From NCBI RefSeq assembly GCF_021117365.1, contig NZ_CP088262.1:4381726-4445725 (forward strand): a DNA stretch of 64,000 nucleotides, read 5' to 3'. The position numbers and the translations under genes are program-made. Positions within the stretch are counted from its first letter, which is position 1. Every line of letters starts with the position of its first letter. The DNA comes from Nocardioides sp. cx-173. GTDB lineage: Bacteria; Actinomycetota; Actinomycetes; Propionibacteriales; Nocardioidaceae. Of the stretch, positions 17,054 through 25,747 are shown piece after piece. The notes beneath the pieces are model-generated. The model was not told where the DNA came from. It saw only the letters and a list, made by a program, of their open reading frames with translations, and did no database searches.

Positions 17054-18943
17054 ATGAGCGCCGTGCAGACCACCTCGGAACCGTCGTCCAGGCGCCGTCG
17101 GATCGTCATCGGCCTGTGGGTCCTCTTCGCGCTCGGGGCCGCCCTGCTGGCGCTCGCGATCCCGCTCCGCAATGTTCCAGGGGAGGCCGAGGCCGCCAAC
17201 GACGATCTGACGGCCGCCAAGACCGCCCTCGCCGCCGGGGACATGACGGCGGCCCGTGCCGCGCTCGCCAGCGCCCAGGAGCACGTCGACAAGGCCCAGG
17301 ACGCTGCGCAGGGTTTCGGCGGTGACGTGTGGAGCAGGATCCCCCTCCTCGGCACGCCCGTCGCCGACGCCCGACACCTCGTCCAGGCCCTCGACGACGT
17401 GGCTGCGGTCGCGGCGATAGGGGTGGACCTGTACCCGTCCGTCGCAGGCAAGCAAGCGTCGCTGTTCCGCGACGGCCAGGTGGAGCGAGCCACCCTCGAC
17501 CGCGTGATCGCCGGCGCGCGCGAGGCGGGGCCGTTCCTGAAGTCGGCCCAACGGGAGCTCGAGGAGGTGCGTGGCAACACCCCGATCCTGGGATCGACGA
17601 TCAGCGCGAGACGCGATGCGGCCGCCGAGCAGGTGAACCCCCTGGCCGACGGCTTCACCCGGCTCGAGCCGTTGCTGGACGAGTTGCCCGCGTTCTTGGG
17701 CTTCGAGGGCAAGCGCAGCTACTTGATCGCCATGCTGAACCCCACCGAGCTCCGCTACTCCGGTGGCGCTGCCCTCGCGTTCGCGCCCATGGCATGGGAG
17801 GGGGGCACCCTCGAGATCGGTCGCGCCTTCCCTTCGACGCAGGACCCCCGGCTGCTCGTCCCGCACAAGTGGGAGCCGGTGCGGGGCAACACGTTCCACG
17901 CGGAGAACGCGCGCCTGGCCAACGCCACGTTCGCCCCGTCGTGGTCGGTCTCGGGTGAAGAGCTACTGCGGGCATGGCGCAGCGCCACGGGCGTCCGGTA
18001 CGACGGCGTGATGGCCATGGACGTCGTCACGATGGCCAAGGTGCTCGAGGCCACAGGCCCTACCACCGTTCCCGGCGTCGGCGAGCTGAACGGCGACAAC
18101 CTGACCGAGACCCTCGTAGGGAGCTACGACGACTACTATCCCGACCCCACTGCTCAGGATCAGGCTTTCGCCACCGTAGTCGCGGCGCTCCAGACGCAGC
18201 TGTTCAGTGATGGTGACTACGTGGCGAAGGCGCAGGCTCTCAAGCAGGCCGCCGACGGCCGCCACTTCGCGATCTACCTCAAAGACAAGCAACTCCAGCT
18301 TGCGTTCGGCGAGATGGGGATGGACGGCGATCTCGCGGACAGCCCGGGCGACTACGTCGGCGCGTTCACCCAGAGCCTGGTGGGCGCGAAGGTCGACTAC
18401 TACCAGCGTCGCGAACTGGACCTCGACGTCACCCTCGACGAGGACGGCACTGCGACCAACGAGCTCGACGTGCTGCTGCTCAACGACACCCCGCCCTATG
18501 CCGTGCCGGGCACCGATCCACGGGAGGGCTACTTCACGCGGTGGTCCACTCTTTCAGTCGCAGCCTTCCTACCTGCCTCGGCCGACGTCGAGGACTTCTC
18601 GGTGGGAGACCAGGAGTGGGACGGCGAGGTCGGCACGTTCTTCGACCACACGTTCATCGACGACCATGTCGTACTTCCGCCGGGTGGCTCGACCCACGTC
18701 AAGGCGTCGTACACCGTCGATGCGGCGGCCGAACTCGATGAGTCCGGGGACCTCGTCTACCGCCTGGCCATCGACCCGCAGGGCACGGTTTACTCCGCGT
18801 CGGTCCAGGTGACAGTGCACCTGCCGAAGGACTTCCGGGCCAAGACGGTGCCCGCCGGGTGGACCGAGGAGGGCGCCACCCTCACGTTCCACACCGACGC
18901 GCTGGAGTCGAGCGAACAGTGGGAGATCGTCCTCGAGGACTAG
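17054..18943 (+). CDS. DUF4012 membrane-anchored protein
   Basis: A 629-residue protein with a short cytoplasmic start, one membrane anchor (about residues 16-38) and a large extracytoplasmic part. An alpha-helical segment (about 45-130, AAKTALAAGDMTAARAALAS) precedes the DUF4012 core, with YLIAMLNPTELRYSGGAAL near 218-236. The second half is acidic and beta-rich. DUF4012 proteins often accompany actinobacterial polysaccharide genes, but their activity is unknown to me. It converges on the glycosidase gene 20 bases away. The ATG at 17054 is the one nearest the anchor; the open frame upstream lacks family character. Confidence 0.83.
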   Translation: MSAVQTTSEPSSRRRRIVIGLWVLFALGAALLALAIPLRNVPGEAEAANDDLTAAKTALAAGDMTAARAALASAQEHVDKAQDAAQGFGGDVWSRIPLLGTPVADARHLVQALDDVAAVAAIGVDLYPSVAGKQASLFRDGQVERATLDRVIAGAREAGPFLKSAQRELEEVRGNTPILGSTISARRDAAAEQVNPLADGFTRLEPLLDELPAFLGFEGKRSYLIAMLNPTELRYSGGAALAFAPMAWEGGTLEIGRAFPSTQDPRLLVPHKWEPVRGNTFHAENARLANATFAPSWSVSGEELLRAWRSATGVRYDGVMAMDVVTMAKVLEATGPTTVPGVGELNGDNLTETLVGSYDDYYPDPTAQDQAFATVVAALQTQLFSDGDYVAKAQALKQAADGRHFAIYLKDKQLQLAFGEMGMDGDLADSPGDYVGAFTQSLVGAKVDYYQRRELDLDVTLDEDGTATNELDVLLLNDTPPYAVPGTDPREGYFTRWSTLSVAAFLPASADVEDFSVGDQEWDGEVGTFFDHTFIDDHVVLPPGGSTHVKASYTVDAAAELDESGDLVYRLAIDPQGTVYSASVQVTVHLPKDFRAKTVPAGWTEEGATLTFHTDALESSEQWEIVLED

Positions 18944-18962
18944 GACGGTTGGCCCCGTCCCG

Positions 18963-20297
18963 TCACACTGGTGACTCGACGATAGCGACGGGGGACTGAT
19001 CCACGCGGATCACGTCGCCACCTTCGATACGGCGCCCCTTGCCGTTGATTTCCTCGATTCGCGAGGCGGTCTCCGCGACCGTCACCTTCTGGGTCCCGCG
19101 CTCGCGCCAGAGGATCCGCAGTGTCATAACTCCCTTGTCCACGACACACGTGTAGAGCCTCTTCTCGACCTCGCAGACCGGCTGTGGGCCGCCGGCCAGC
19201 CAGCCGTGAACCTTGATATAGGCCGCGCCGGCTGGTGTGGTCACTCCCTCGCGTGCCAGTTCGACCGCGACGCCCGGGTAGCTGAACCACCCCAGCCAGT
19301 AGACGCGCTCGACCCCCAGCCCCGCGTGGAGCAAGTAGGTGCGGGCCACGACGGCCGCTTGCCGGTCGTCCGGATAGGGCCTCACGCCCATGGTCCCACC
19401 GCTGGGGACGCCGTAGTTGATCTCGTTTGTCCACACCGGCAGGTCCACTCCCCGGTCCGCCAGGATCCTTCTCGCCTGGCAGATGAGGACGAGCGCATCC
19501 TCAGGAGTGCCGTCCTGCAGGGGGAACGGGTCCAATGCGACCGCGTCCACGCTGTCAGCCACCGGCGCACCATGCACCTCCGTGGCCCAGAACTGGTCCA
19601 TCCACTGCCTCTGCGACTCGAGACGAAGGGTGGTGGCCGGAGCGACCACGACAGCATCAGGGGCGACGGCGTGGATGATCCGGCCGGCAGTGGCGGTCAG
19701 CCGGGCCATCTGCGCAGGCGTGCCGGCCCAGTTGCCCACGATGTTGGGCTCCGGCCAGATCTGGTAGTCAAGGCGGTCGCCGTAACGCTCGACGACGACC
19801 GTGACCCATGCGCGCCACGCCGCTTCGTCGGGCATGGTGGCCGCGGCTGTGGCTGATCCCGGCCTCTTCGAGTGGAAGGCAGGCGTGAACCCGAGGACTA
19901 CCATTGGCCGGGCACGACGGGCTTCCGCCGTCTCAACGATCTCGTCCAGTCGCTCGAAGTCGTACTGTCCCGGGGCGATCTCGACGAGATTCCAATAGGT
20001 TTGCGACGTGGTGAGGTTCACCGAACCGATCGGCGCTTGGGGGAAACCCGGCCCGATCGGCTCAGACACATGCATGCCCCAGTACGTGGACGGAATCTTG
20101 CCGGTGCGGGGACCACTCGCACACTCCGCCACGGGGCGCGCGTGCGAGGTGGCAGCCGGGGATGAGGCGGACGGCGTAGCCGGAGGACTTGCGGAGCGCC
20201 CTCCTGGAGAGCCGTCGTCGCGCTCGGACGAGCAAGCTGCGGTGCCGCCGATGACGAGCAGGGCCAAGAGCGCAGCCGTGGCTATGCGTGGGTTCAA
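18963..20297 (-). CDS. PslG-like glycoside hydrolase lipoprotein (clan GH-A)
   Basis: A 444-residue putative surface glycosidase. The N-terminus is a lipoprotein signal with a TAAC lipobox (Cys-22). A Ser/Pro/Ala linker leads to a TIM-barrel domain resembling PslG/GH39 enzymes: YWGMHVSEPI, then YQIWPEPNIVGNW with the candidate acid/base Glu-183, and VWTNEINYGVP with the candidate nucleophile Glu-292. PslG-type enzymes trim the exopolysaccharide made by the adjacent locus. The start is a TTG at 20297 with AAGGAG six bases upstream; longer frames lack a signal peptide. It is a paralogue of the gene at 34846, at the other border of the cluster. Confidence 0.82.
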   Translation of the reverse strand: MNPRIATAALLALLVIGGTAACSSERDDGSPGGRSASPPATPSASSPAATSHARPVAECASGPRTGKIPSTYWGMHVSEPIGPGFPQAPIGSVNLTTSQTYWNLVEIAPGQYDFERLDEIVETAEARRARPMVVLGFTPAFHSKRPGSATAAATMPDEAAWRAWVTVVVERYGDRLDYQIWPEPNIVGNWAGTPAQMARLTATAGRIIHAVAPDAVVVAPATTLRLESQRQWMDQFWATEVHGAPVADSVDAVALDPFPLQDGTPEDALVLICQARRILADRGVDLPVWTNEINYGVPSGGTMGVRPYPDDRQAAVVARTYLLHAGLGVERVYWLGWFSYPGVAVELAREGVTTPAGAAYIKVHGWLAGGPQPVCEVEKRLYTCVVDKGVMTLRILWRERGTQKVTVAETASRIEEINGKGRRIEGGDVIRVDQSPVAIVESPV

Positions 20298-20716
20298 CAG
20301 GTACTCCTTGCTCGGGCTGGGTTCAGCGGCCACGCTACGTGCAAGCGAATCGCCACCGGCGTCCGCGGCGGCAAGGCCCAGTGCTGCTGAGGGCGTCGGG
20401 GCGGCAAGCTCTGCACCATGACCAGCATCACTGCGCCGGCCAGCGCGCCGCCGACCGGTGCGGCGAAGACTCCGGACCTGTCCCAGCACCACGACCGCGG
20501 ACTTGCGTACCCCCCCGTCCCACGCAAGTGCCCCACGGGCTATCCTCCGGCGATGACGCGGGCCCTTCACTGCCGAGCGGGTAGAAGGCTGGCCGCCGTA
20601 GGCGCGGCCGCGATGCACCACGGCTGCTTGTTGGTCCGTGAGGCAGCCCTGTCGGAGATTGACTGATCACTGTCAGCGACCAACGCATTCAGACCATCTT
20701 CGGAGGACAGGAACCC
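20298..20716. other. Divergent intergenic region at the polysaccharide cluster
   Basis: A 419-base gap between the glycosidase lipoprotein gene (minus) and the acetyltransferase gene (plus). I see no convincing coding sequence; frames across it are short and lack family features. A loose inverted repeat CTTGCGT/ACGCAAG spans 20502-20528. The promoters for the four-gene sugar operon and for the glycosidase must lie here. Confidence 0.5.
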
Positions 20717-21310
20717 GTGACATCACGAGTGGCCAGCTCGGCCGATATCGACGAGCGAGCCGTCATCGGAGAAGGGACGACGGTCTGGCACCTCGCCCAG
20801 GTCCGGGAGGACGCCCAGATCGGTGAGGATTGTGTGATCGGCCGGGGGGCCTATATCGGCGCCGGCGTCACGATGGGCCGAAACTGCAAGGTGCAGAACC
20901 ATGCCCTCGTCTACGAGCCCGCCACTCTTGCCGAGGGTGTGTTCATTGGACCGGCCGCCGTCCTGACCAATGACACCTTCCCTCGGGCGGTCAACGCCGA
21001 TGGCACCGCCAAGACGGCAGCAGACTGGGATGCGGTCGGCGTGGACATCGAACACGGAGCCTCGATCGGAGCACGCGCCGTGTGTGTTGCGCCGGTACGC
21101 GTGGGGGCATGGGCACTGGTGGCGGCGGGCGCAGTCGTGGTCGCCGACGTCCCCGACCATGCGCTCGTAGCGGGCGTCCCCGCTCGTCAGATTGGCTGGG
21201 TCGGTCGCGATGGCCGCCCGCTCCGTGCCGACGGCGACCATCTGGTCTGTCTCAGCACGGGACAACGATTCCAAGAGTCGGGTGGCCGCCTGGTCCCCCA
21301 GGAAGGCTGA
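20717..21310 (+). CDS. WbpD/WlbB-like hexapeptide N-acetyltransferase
   Basis: A 197-residue left-handed beta-helix acetyltransferase. Hexapeptide repeats run over about residues 8-140 (AVIGEGTTVWHLAQ, GAYIGAGVTMGRNCKVQNHA, VFIGPAAVLTNDTFPRA), and the C-terminus has VPDHALVAGVPARQIGWVG. It matches enzymes that acetylate the 3-amino group of UDP-2-acetamido-3-amino-2,3-dideoxy-glucuronate using acetyl-CoA. The next three genes fit the same pathway. The GTG at 20717 follows AGGA. It is first of a compact plus-strand operon running to 27120. Confidence 0.87.
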   Translation: MTSRVASSADIDERAVIGEGTTVWHLAQVREDAQIGEDCVIGRGAYIGAGVTMGRNCKVQNHALVYEPATLAEGVFIGPAAVLTNDTFPRAVNADGTAKTAADWDAVGVDIEHGASIGARAVCVAPVRVGAWALVAAGAVVVADVPDHALVAGVPARQIGWVGRDGRPLRADGDHLVCLSTGQRFQESGGRLVPQEG

Positions 21311-21313
21311 TTC

Positions 21314-22402
21314 GTGCCTGAGTTCATCCCTCCCGCGCGGCCGTTGATCGGCGAAGAGGAAAGAGCGGCCGTCGACCGGGTGATGCGCAGTGGCATGCTT
21401 GCGCAAGGACCTGAGGTCGCATCCTTCGAGCGCGAGTTCGCCGAGCACTTCGAGCTGGGGCGGGCCTGCGTCGCGGTCAACTCGGGTACGTCAGGGCTCC
21501 ACCTAGGCATACTGGCAAGCGGCATCGGCCCAGGGGACGAGGTGATCGTTCCCTCGTTCACGTTTGCGGCGACCGCGAACTCCGTCGCCTTGACCGGGGC
21601 GACTCCCGTGTTCGCCGACATCGATCCGGAAAGCTTCTGCTTGGACCCCGCCTCGGTCCGGCGCTCCATCTCCGAGCGCACCAAAGCGATCATGCCCGTG
21701 CACCTGTACGGCCACCCAGCGGATATGCGATCGCTCGCGGATATCGCGGACGCTCGAGGCCTGTTGATCTTCGAGGACGCCGCACAGGCGCACGGCGCCC
21801 GTCTGAACGACCAGCCGGTCGGGTCCTTCGGGCAATTCGCGATGTTCTCCCTCTATCCGACCAAGAACATGACGTCCGGCGAGGGCGGGATGGTGTCGGT
21901 CGTTGACGCTCACACGGAACGCCAGGTGCGTCTGCTGCGAAACCAGGGCATGGAGCGCCAGTACGAGAACGAGCTGGTGGGGTTCAACAACCGAATGACC
22001 GACGTCCACGCCGCGATCGGACGCGTCCAGCTCACGAAGGTGAACGCCTGGAACTCCCGGCGAAGGGCGAACGCCGCCTTCTTCGACCAACACCTCGACG
22101 GCGTCGTCACGCCACCTCGGGCGGAGGGGATCGTTCACGCTTACCACCAGTACACGGTTCGCGTAGCCGAAGACCGAGACGGCTTCGCCAAGGCACTTCG
22201 GGAGGAGTTCAGCGTCGGCAGCGGAATGTTCTACCCCGTCCCTAACCACCGCCTGCCCTCATTCCGGAGCAAGGTCGAGCTTCCCGAGACCGAACGGGCC
22301 GCCGCGGAGTGCCTGAGCCTTCCCGTCCATCCCTCGATCACGGACGCTGACAGAGAGCGGATCGTCACGGCCGTCAACACCATTGCGAAGGCAGGTTCCT
22401 GA
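21314..22402 (+). CDS. DegT/DnrJ/EryC1 sugar aminotransferase (WbpE-like)
   Basis: A 362-residue PLP-dependent aminotransferase. It shows GTSGLHLGIL (substrate and PLP phosphate contacts), VPSFTFAATANSV, EDAAQAHGA and the catalytic lysine in YPTKNMTSGEGG (Lys-184). In the WbpB-E-D series this step transaminates UDP-3-keto-GlcNAcA with glutamate to give the 3-amino sugar. The flanking acetyltransferase and dehydrogenase support that assignment. The GTG at 21314 lies four bases after the previous stop with AGGCTG-rich spacing. Substrate choice is inferred from context. Confidence 0.88.
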   Translation: MPEFIPPARPLIGEEERAAVDRVMRSGMLAQGPEVASFEREFAEHFELGRACVAVNSGTSGLHLGILASGIGPGDEVIVPSFTFAATANSVALTGATPVFADIDPESFCLDPASVRRSISERTKAIMPVHLYGHPADMRSLADIADARGLLIFEDAAQAHGARLNDQPVGSFGQFAMFSLYPTKNMTSGEGGMVSVVDAHTERQVRLLRNQGMERQYENELVGFNNRMTDVHAAIGRVQLTKVNAWNSRRRANAAFFDQHLDGVVTPPRAEGIVHAYHQYTVRVAEDRDGFAKALREEFSVGSGMFYPVPNHRLPSFRSKVELPETERAAAECLSLPVHPSITDADRERIVTAVNTIAKAGS

Positions 22403-22403
22403 C

Positions 22404-23405
22404 GTGGCACAGTTGCGTGCCGGCTTGATCGGCCTCGGCGCCATGGGGCGCAACCACGCCCGGGTACTGAGCGCTCTGGAGGGCGTGGAGTTCGTCGGTG
22501 CCGTGGACCCCGATCAGGTCGAGAGCCAACTCCTCTGGCCGGTCGTTGCCGACCTGAGCGAGCTTCTGGCTCTCGGGATCGACTACTGCGTCGTCGCGGC
22601 CCCCACGGTCCTCCACGAGCGACTGGGCCTCCAGCTGGCCGCAGCGGGTGTCCATGCCCTAATCGAGAAGCCCTTGGCGAGCACCAGCCGCGAGTCGAAG
22701 AACCTGGCTCAGGCCTTCGGGGAGCAGGGGCTTATCGCAGGCGTCGGCCACATCGAGCGGTACAACCCTGCGCTGCAGCAAGCACGATCCCGTTTGGCAC
22801 AGGGGGACCTCGGTGAGGTCTACCAGGTCGCCACCCGGCGTCAGGGCCCGTTTCCGAGCAGGATCTCGGACGTGGGCGTCGTCATGGACCTCGCGACTCA
22901 CGACATCGACCTCACGGCCTGGGTCACCCAGCAGCACTACAGCACGGTCGCCGCCCGGACGGCACACCGCTCCGGGCGCGAGCACGAGGACCTCGTGACG
23001 GTCGTCGGGACCCTTGCCGGTGGTGCCGTGGCCAGTCACCTCGTGAGCTGGTTGTCCCCCCTGAAGGAGCGGGTCACGGTGATCACGGGCGAGCGCGGCA
23101 CGTTCGTCTGCGACACCTTGGGCGCCGAACTGACATTCCACGCCAACGGTCGCGCCGTCGAGACGTGGGACGACCTCGCGAACTTCAGAGGCGTCACCCA
23201 GGGGGACGTAATCCGTTTCGCGTTCGACCGGCCGGAACCCCTACGCGTCGAGCACGAGCAGTTTCGGGACGCGGTGCTAGGCAAGCAGGCCGACATCGTC
23301 ACCATCGCCGACGGCGCGCAGACGGTCATGATCGCCGAGGCCTGTCTGGCTTCTGCCCGCGAGGGGACCACCGTTGCGGTGCCGCATCCCCCGACGAGCG
23401 CGTAA
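22404..23405 (+). CDS. Gfo/Idh/MocA-family sugar dehydrogenase (WbpB-like)
   Basis: A 333-residue NAD-dependent oxidoreductase with a Rossmann start (LRAGLIGLGAMGRNHARVL, about 4-22), the family motif IEKPLAST with catalytic Lys, and VMDLATHDIDLTAWV with the active-site histidine. In this context it would oxidise C3 of UDP-GlcNAcA, feeding the adjacent aminotransferase. The GTG at 22404 is one base after the preceding stop. An in-frame start at 22383 would overlap the upstream gene and is disfavoured. Confidence 0.87.
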   Translation: MAQLRAGLIGLGAMGRNHARVLSALEGVEFVGAVDPDQVESQLLWPVVADLSELLALGIDYCVVAAPTVLHERLGLQLAAAGVHALIEKPLASTSRESKNLAQAFGEQGLIAGVGHIERYNPALQQARSRLAQGDLGEVYQVATRRQGPFPSRISDVGVVMDLATHDIDLTAWVTQQHYSTVAARTAHRSGREHEDLVTVVGTLAGGAVASHLVSWLSPLKERVTVITGERGTFVCDTLGAELTFHANGRAVETWDDLANFRGVTQGDVIRFAFDRPEPLRVEHEQFRDAVLGKQADIVTIADGAQTVMIAEACLASAREGTTVAVPHPPTSA

Positions 23406-23420
23406 CGTCGAGGAGTCGAG

Positions 23421-24593
23421 ATGTTCAAAGCTCTTGTCGTCTACGGGACACGTCCGGAAGCGATCAAGCTCGCACCGATGATCCGGGCTCTCGCAGAGCA
23501 CCCGGATGTCCACCCGGTCGTGGTGACGACCGGTCAGCACCCGGACATGGTGACGCAGATCCACCGTGACTACGGGATCCGTCCCGATCACGACCTGGCC
23601 GTTTTCCGCGAAGGGCAGTCGCTGGACCAGCTGATGGCGCGCATCCTCTTCGACCTGGGGCCCCTCATTGCGGCCGAGGCGCCCGACGTGGTCGTGGTGC
23701 AGGGGGACACCACAAGCTGCTGCGCCGGAGCGCTGGCCGCCCTCCACGCCCAGGTTCCCCTCGTCCACCTCGAGGCTGGAATGCGCAGTGGCAACAAGAT
23801 GGCCCCCTACCCGGAGGAGTCCTATCGGCGCCTGATCGCGCAGATTTGTGACCTGCACCTGGCTGCCAGCCCGGCCAACCGGGAGAATCTTCTGCGCGAG
23901 GGCATCGCCGACGACGACATCCTGGTCGTCGGGAGCACAGCCATCGACTCATTGCTCGAGATGCTCTCCACCCCAGTCGACCTGACCGACTTCCGGCACA
24001 TCATCGACAGACCGGGGCGTCTGGTCGTGGTCACGTGCCATCGGCGCGAGTCCTGGGGCCCCCCCATGGTGGGTATTGGCCGAGCCCTGGCCAACGTGGC
24101 CCGGAAGCACCCCAGCGACACGTTCCTCGTGTCCGCCCACCCCAACAAGATCGTCCGCGACGCCCTCCTTCCCCAGATCCGTGATGTCGACAACATCGAG
24201 ATCGCCGAGCCAGTCGCCTACCGGCAGTTCGCCGCCCTCATGCAGCGCGCTCATGTCCTAGTGACCGACAGCGGCGGCATCCAGGCCGAGGCGCCCAGCC
24301 TGAAGGTGCCCACCCTCGTGCTGCGAGAGACCACCGAGTACGGCGAGACCGTGCGCGCCGGCACGGCTCGGCTGGTGGGCAGTGACCAGCGGGCCGTTGA
24401 ACGTGAGCTGACCTTGCTCCTGGACGATGACCAGGCGCACGACGCCATGAGGCTGGGGTACAGCCCTTACGGTGACGGAAGGGCCGGCGAGCGCTCCGCG
24501 CAAGCACTCGTCAATCTCCTCCGCACCGGCTCGCATCAACTGGAGCCCGTCGTCCCCGCCGAGGGAGACGGCATCGTTCCTGAGGCCACATGA
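23421..24593 (+). CDS. wecB: Non-hydrolysing UDP-GlcNAc 2-epimerase (WecB/WbpI-like)
   Basis: A 390-residue epimerase with all family landmarks: YGTRPEAIKLAPMI, VVVQGDTTSCCAG, VHLEAGMRSG, YPEESYRRLI, CHRRESWGPP and VTDSGGIQAEAPSLKVPT. It inverts C2 of UDP-GlcNAc or, in the WbpI role, of UDP-GlcNAc(3NAc)A to the ManNAc(3NAc)A form. Position directly after the WbpD/E/B-like genes favours the second, but plain UDP-ManNAc synthesis is possible. The ATG has GAGGAG upstream, and its end overlaps the next gene by four bases (ATGA). A second, distinct epimerase lies at 28320. Confidence 0.9.
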   Translation: MFKALVVYGTRPEAIKLAPMIRALAEHPDVHPVVVTTGQHPDMVTQIHRDYGIRPDHDLAVFREGQSLDQLMARILFDLGPLIAAEAPDVVVVQGDTTSCCAGALAALHAQVPLVHLEAGMRSGNKMAPYPEESYRRLIAQICDLHLAASPANRENLLREGIADDDILVVGSTAIDSLLEMLSTPVDLTDFRHIIDRPGRLVVVTCHRRESWGPPMVGIGRALANVARKHPSDTFLVSAHPNKIVRDALLPQIRDVDNIEIAEPVAYRQFAALMQRAHVLVTDSGGIQAEAPSLKVPTLVLRETTEYGETVRAGTARLVGSDQRAVERELTLLLDDDQAHDAMRLGYSPYGDGRAGERSAQALVNLLRTGSHQLEPVVPAEGDGIVPEAT

Positions 24594-25747
24594 TGACGGC
24601 TGACCATCCGCTCGCGGGACTTCACGTGTGCGTCGTCTCCACCGCCCATCCCCTGGACGACGTCCGCGTGACGAGCAAGCTCGTGGACTCCTTCCTCCAG
24701 GGGGGGTGCCGGGTCACCTGGGTCGGGACGGACCTCAGCGCGTTCCACGATCGCTACCGGCACTCCGGGGTGGACTATCGGTTGGTTCCGCCCGCGCGAG
24801 GCCGGCTCGGGAGACTGGCGCTGCGCTGGCGGCTTCGCGGCTCACTGCGAGACTTGCGAGACGTCGACTGGTTCTACGCACCGACGCCCGACGCCTGCGA
24901 GATCGCCGTCAACGTGGCTCGGCGTCAGGGAGGGCGGGTCCTCTACGACCTGCTCGAGGCGTATCACCGTGGCCTTCTCGATCGCTACGTCGGGGGCCGT
25001 GAGGCTCGTGCGCTTCGCAGCTACGTCCAGCGTCGTGTCACTCGCGTCTGCGCCGAGGCTGATCTGGTGTCGTACGTCAGCGAGCCCGTGCGCAGGCACT
25101 ACGACTCACCCGACGCCGACTTCGTGCTCGTGAGGTCCTGCGCCCCGAGGTGGTTCGCTGAGGGTGCCCCCACGAGCACGCCGCCGGCCGCCGACGGTCT
25201 CCGTGTCCTGCATGGGAAGCTCAGTGCCATCAACGGAACCGCACCGTTGTTCGCGGCCCTGCGGCTTCTTCCGGACAGTGTCGCCTGCCGTGTGGTGATC
25301 GTCGTCGACCCAGACGCCCCCACCGATACGAGCATGATGTCGGAGGTGAGGGACCTCGAGGAGAAGGGGCGGCTGGAGGTGCTCGCGCCGGTGGCACACG
25401 CGCTCATGCCGGCCGTGATGCGAACCTGTCAGCTCGGCCTCATCGCCTATCCGCGCAGCCTGGGAGCCGAGAGCCTGCCCAACCGCCTGTTCGAGTACAT
25501 GGCCTGCGGGGTTGCCGTGGCGGCTCCGAGCTACTCGCCCGAGATCCTGCGCATCCTGACGGAAGAGGACATCGGGCGCGGCTTCGACGCAGAAGACCCG
25601 GTCGCGATCGCCGCCATGCTGACCTGGGCGTCAGAGAACCTCCCGGAGCTCATCGAGGCCGGCGACCGCGCACGGCGTGCTTTCCTGGCCCGGCACAACT
25701 GGGATGCGGAGTTCGAACGCCTCACGCGGGCGATGACTCGGCCGTGA
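24590..25747 (+). CDS. GT4-family glycosyltransferase
   Basis: A 385-residue group-1 glycosyltransferase with two Rossmann-like halves: an N-terminal acceptor domain (VCVVSTAHPLDDVRVTSKLV) and a C-terminal nucleotide-sugar domain ending in the E-x7-E-type region ESLPNRLFEYMACGVAVAAP. It would add one sugar to the lipid-linked repeat unit at the cytoplasmic face. The start overlaps the epimerase stop (ATGA), indicating translational coupling. Donor and acceptor are unknown; the diacetamido-uronic acid made by the preceding genes is the natural guess. Confidence 0.83.
   Translation: MMTADHPLAGLHVCVVSTAHPLDDVRVTSKLVDSFLQGGCRVTWVGTDLSAFHDRYRHSGVDYRLVPPARGRLGRLALRWRLRGSLRDLRDVDWFYAPTPDACEIAVNVARRQGGRVLYDLLEAYHRGLLDRYVGGREARALRSYVQRRVTRVCAEADLVSYVSEPVRRHYDSPDADFVLVRSCAPRWFAEGAPTSTPPAADGLRVLHGKLSAINGTAPLFAALRLLPDSVACRVVIVVDPDAPTDTSMMSEVRDLEEKGRLEVLAPVAHALMPAVMRTCQLGLIAYPRSLGAESLPNRLFEYMACGVAVAAPSYSPEILRILTEEDIGRGFDAEDPVAIAAMLTWASENLPELIEAGDRARRAFLARHNWDAEFERLTRAMTRP

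Noticed and set aside
20502..20528. Inverted repeat CTTGCGT/ACGCAAG as an operator
   Set aside because: The seven-base arms are separated by 13 bases of GC-rich sequence and no regulator is nearby; it may be chance.
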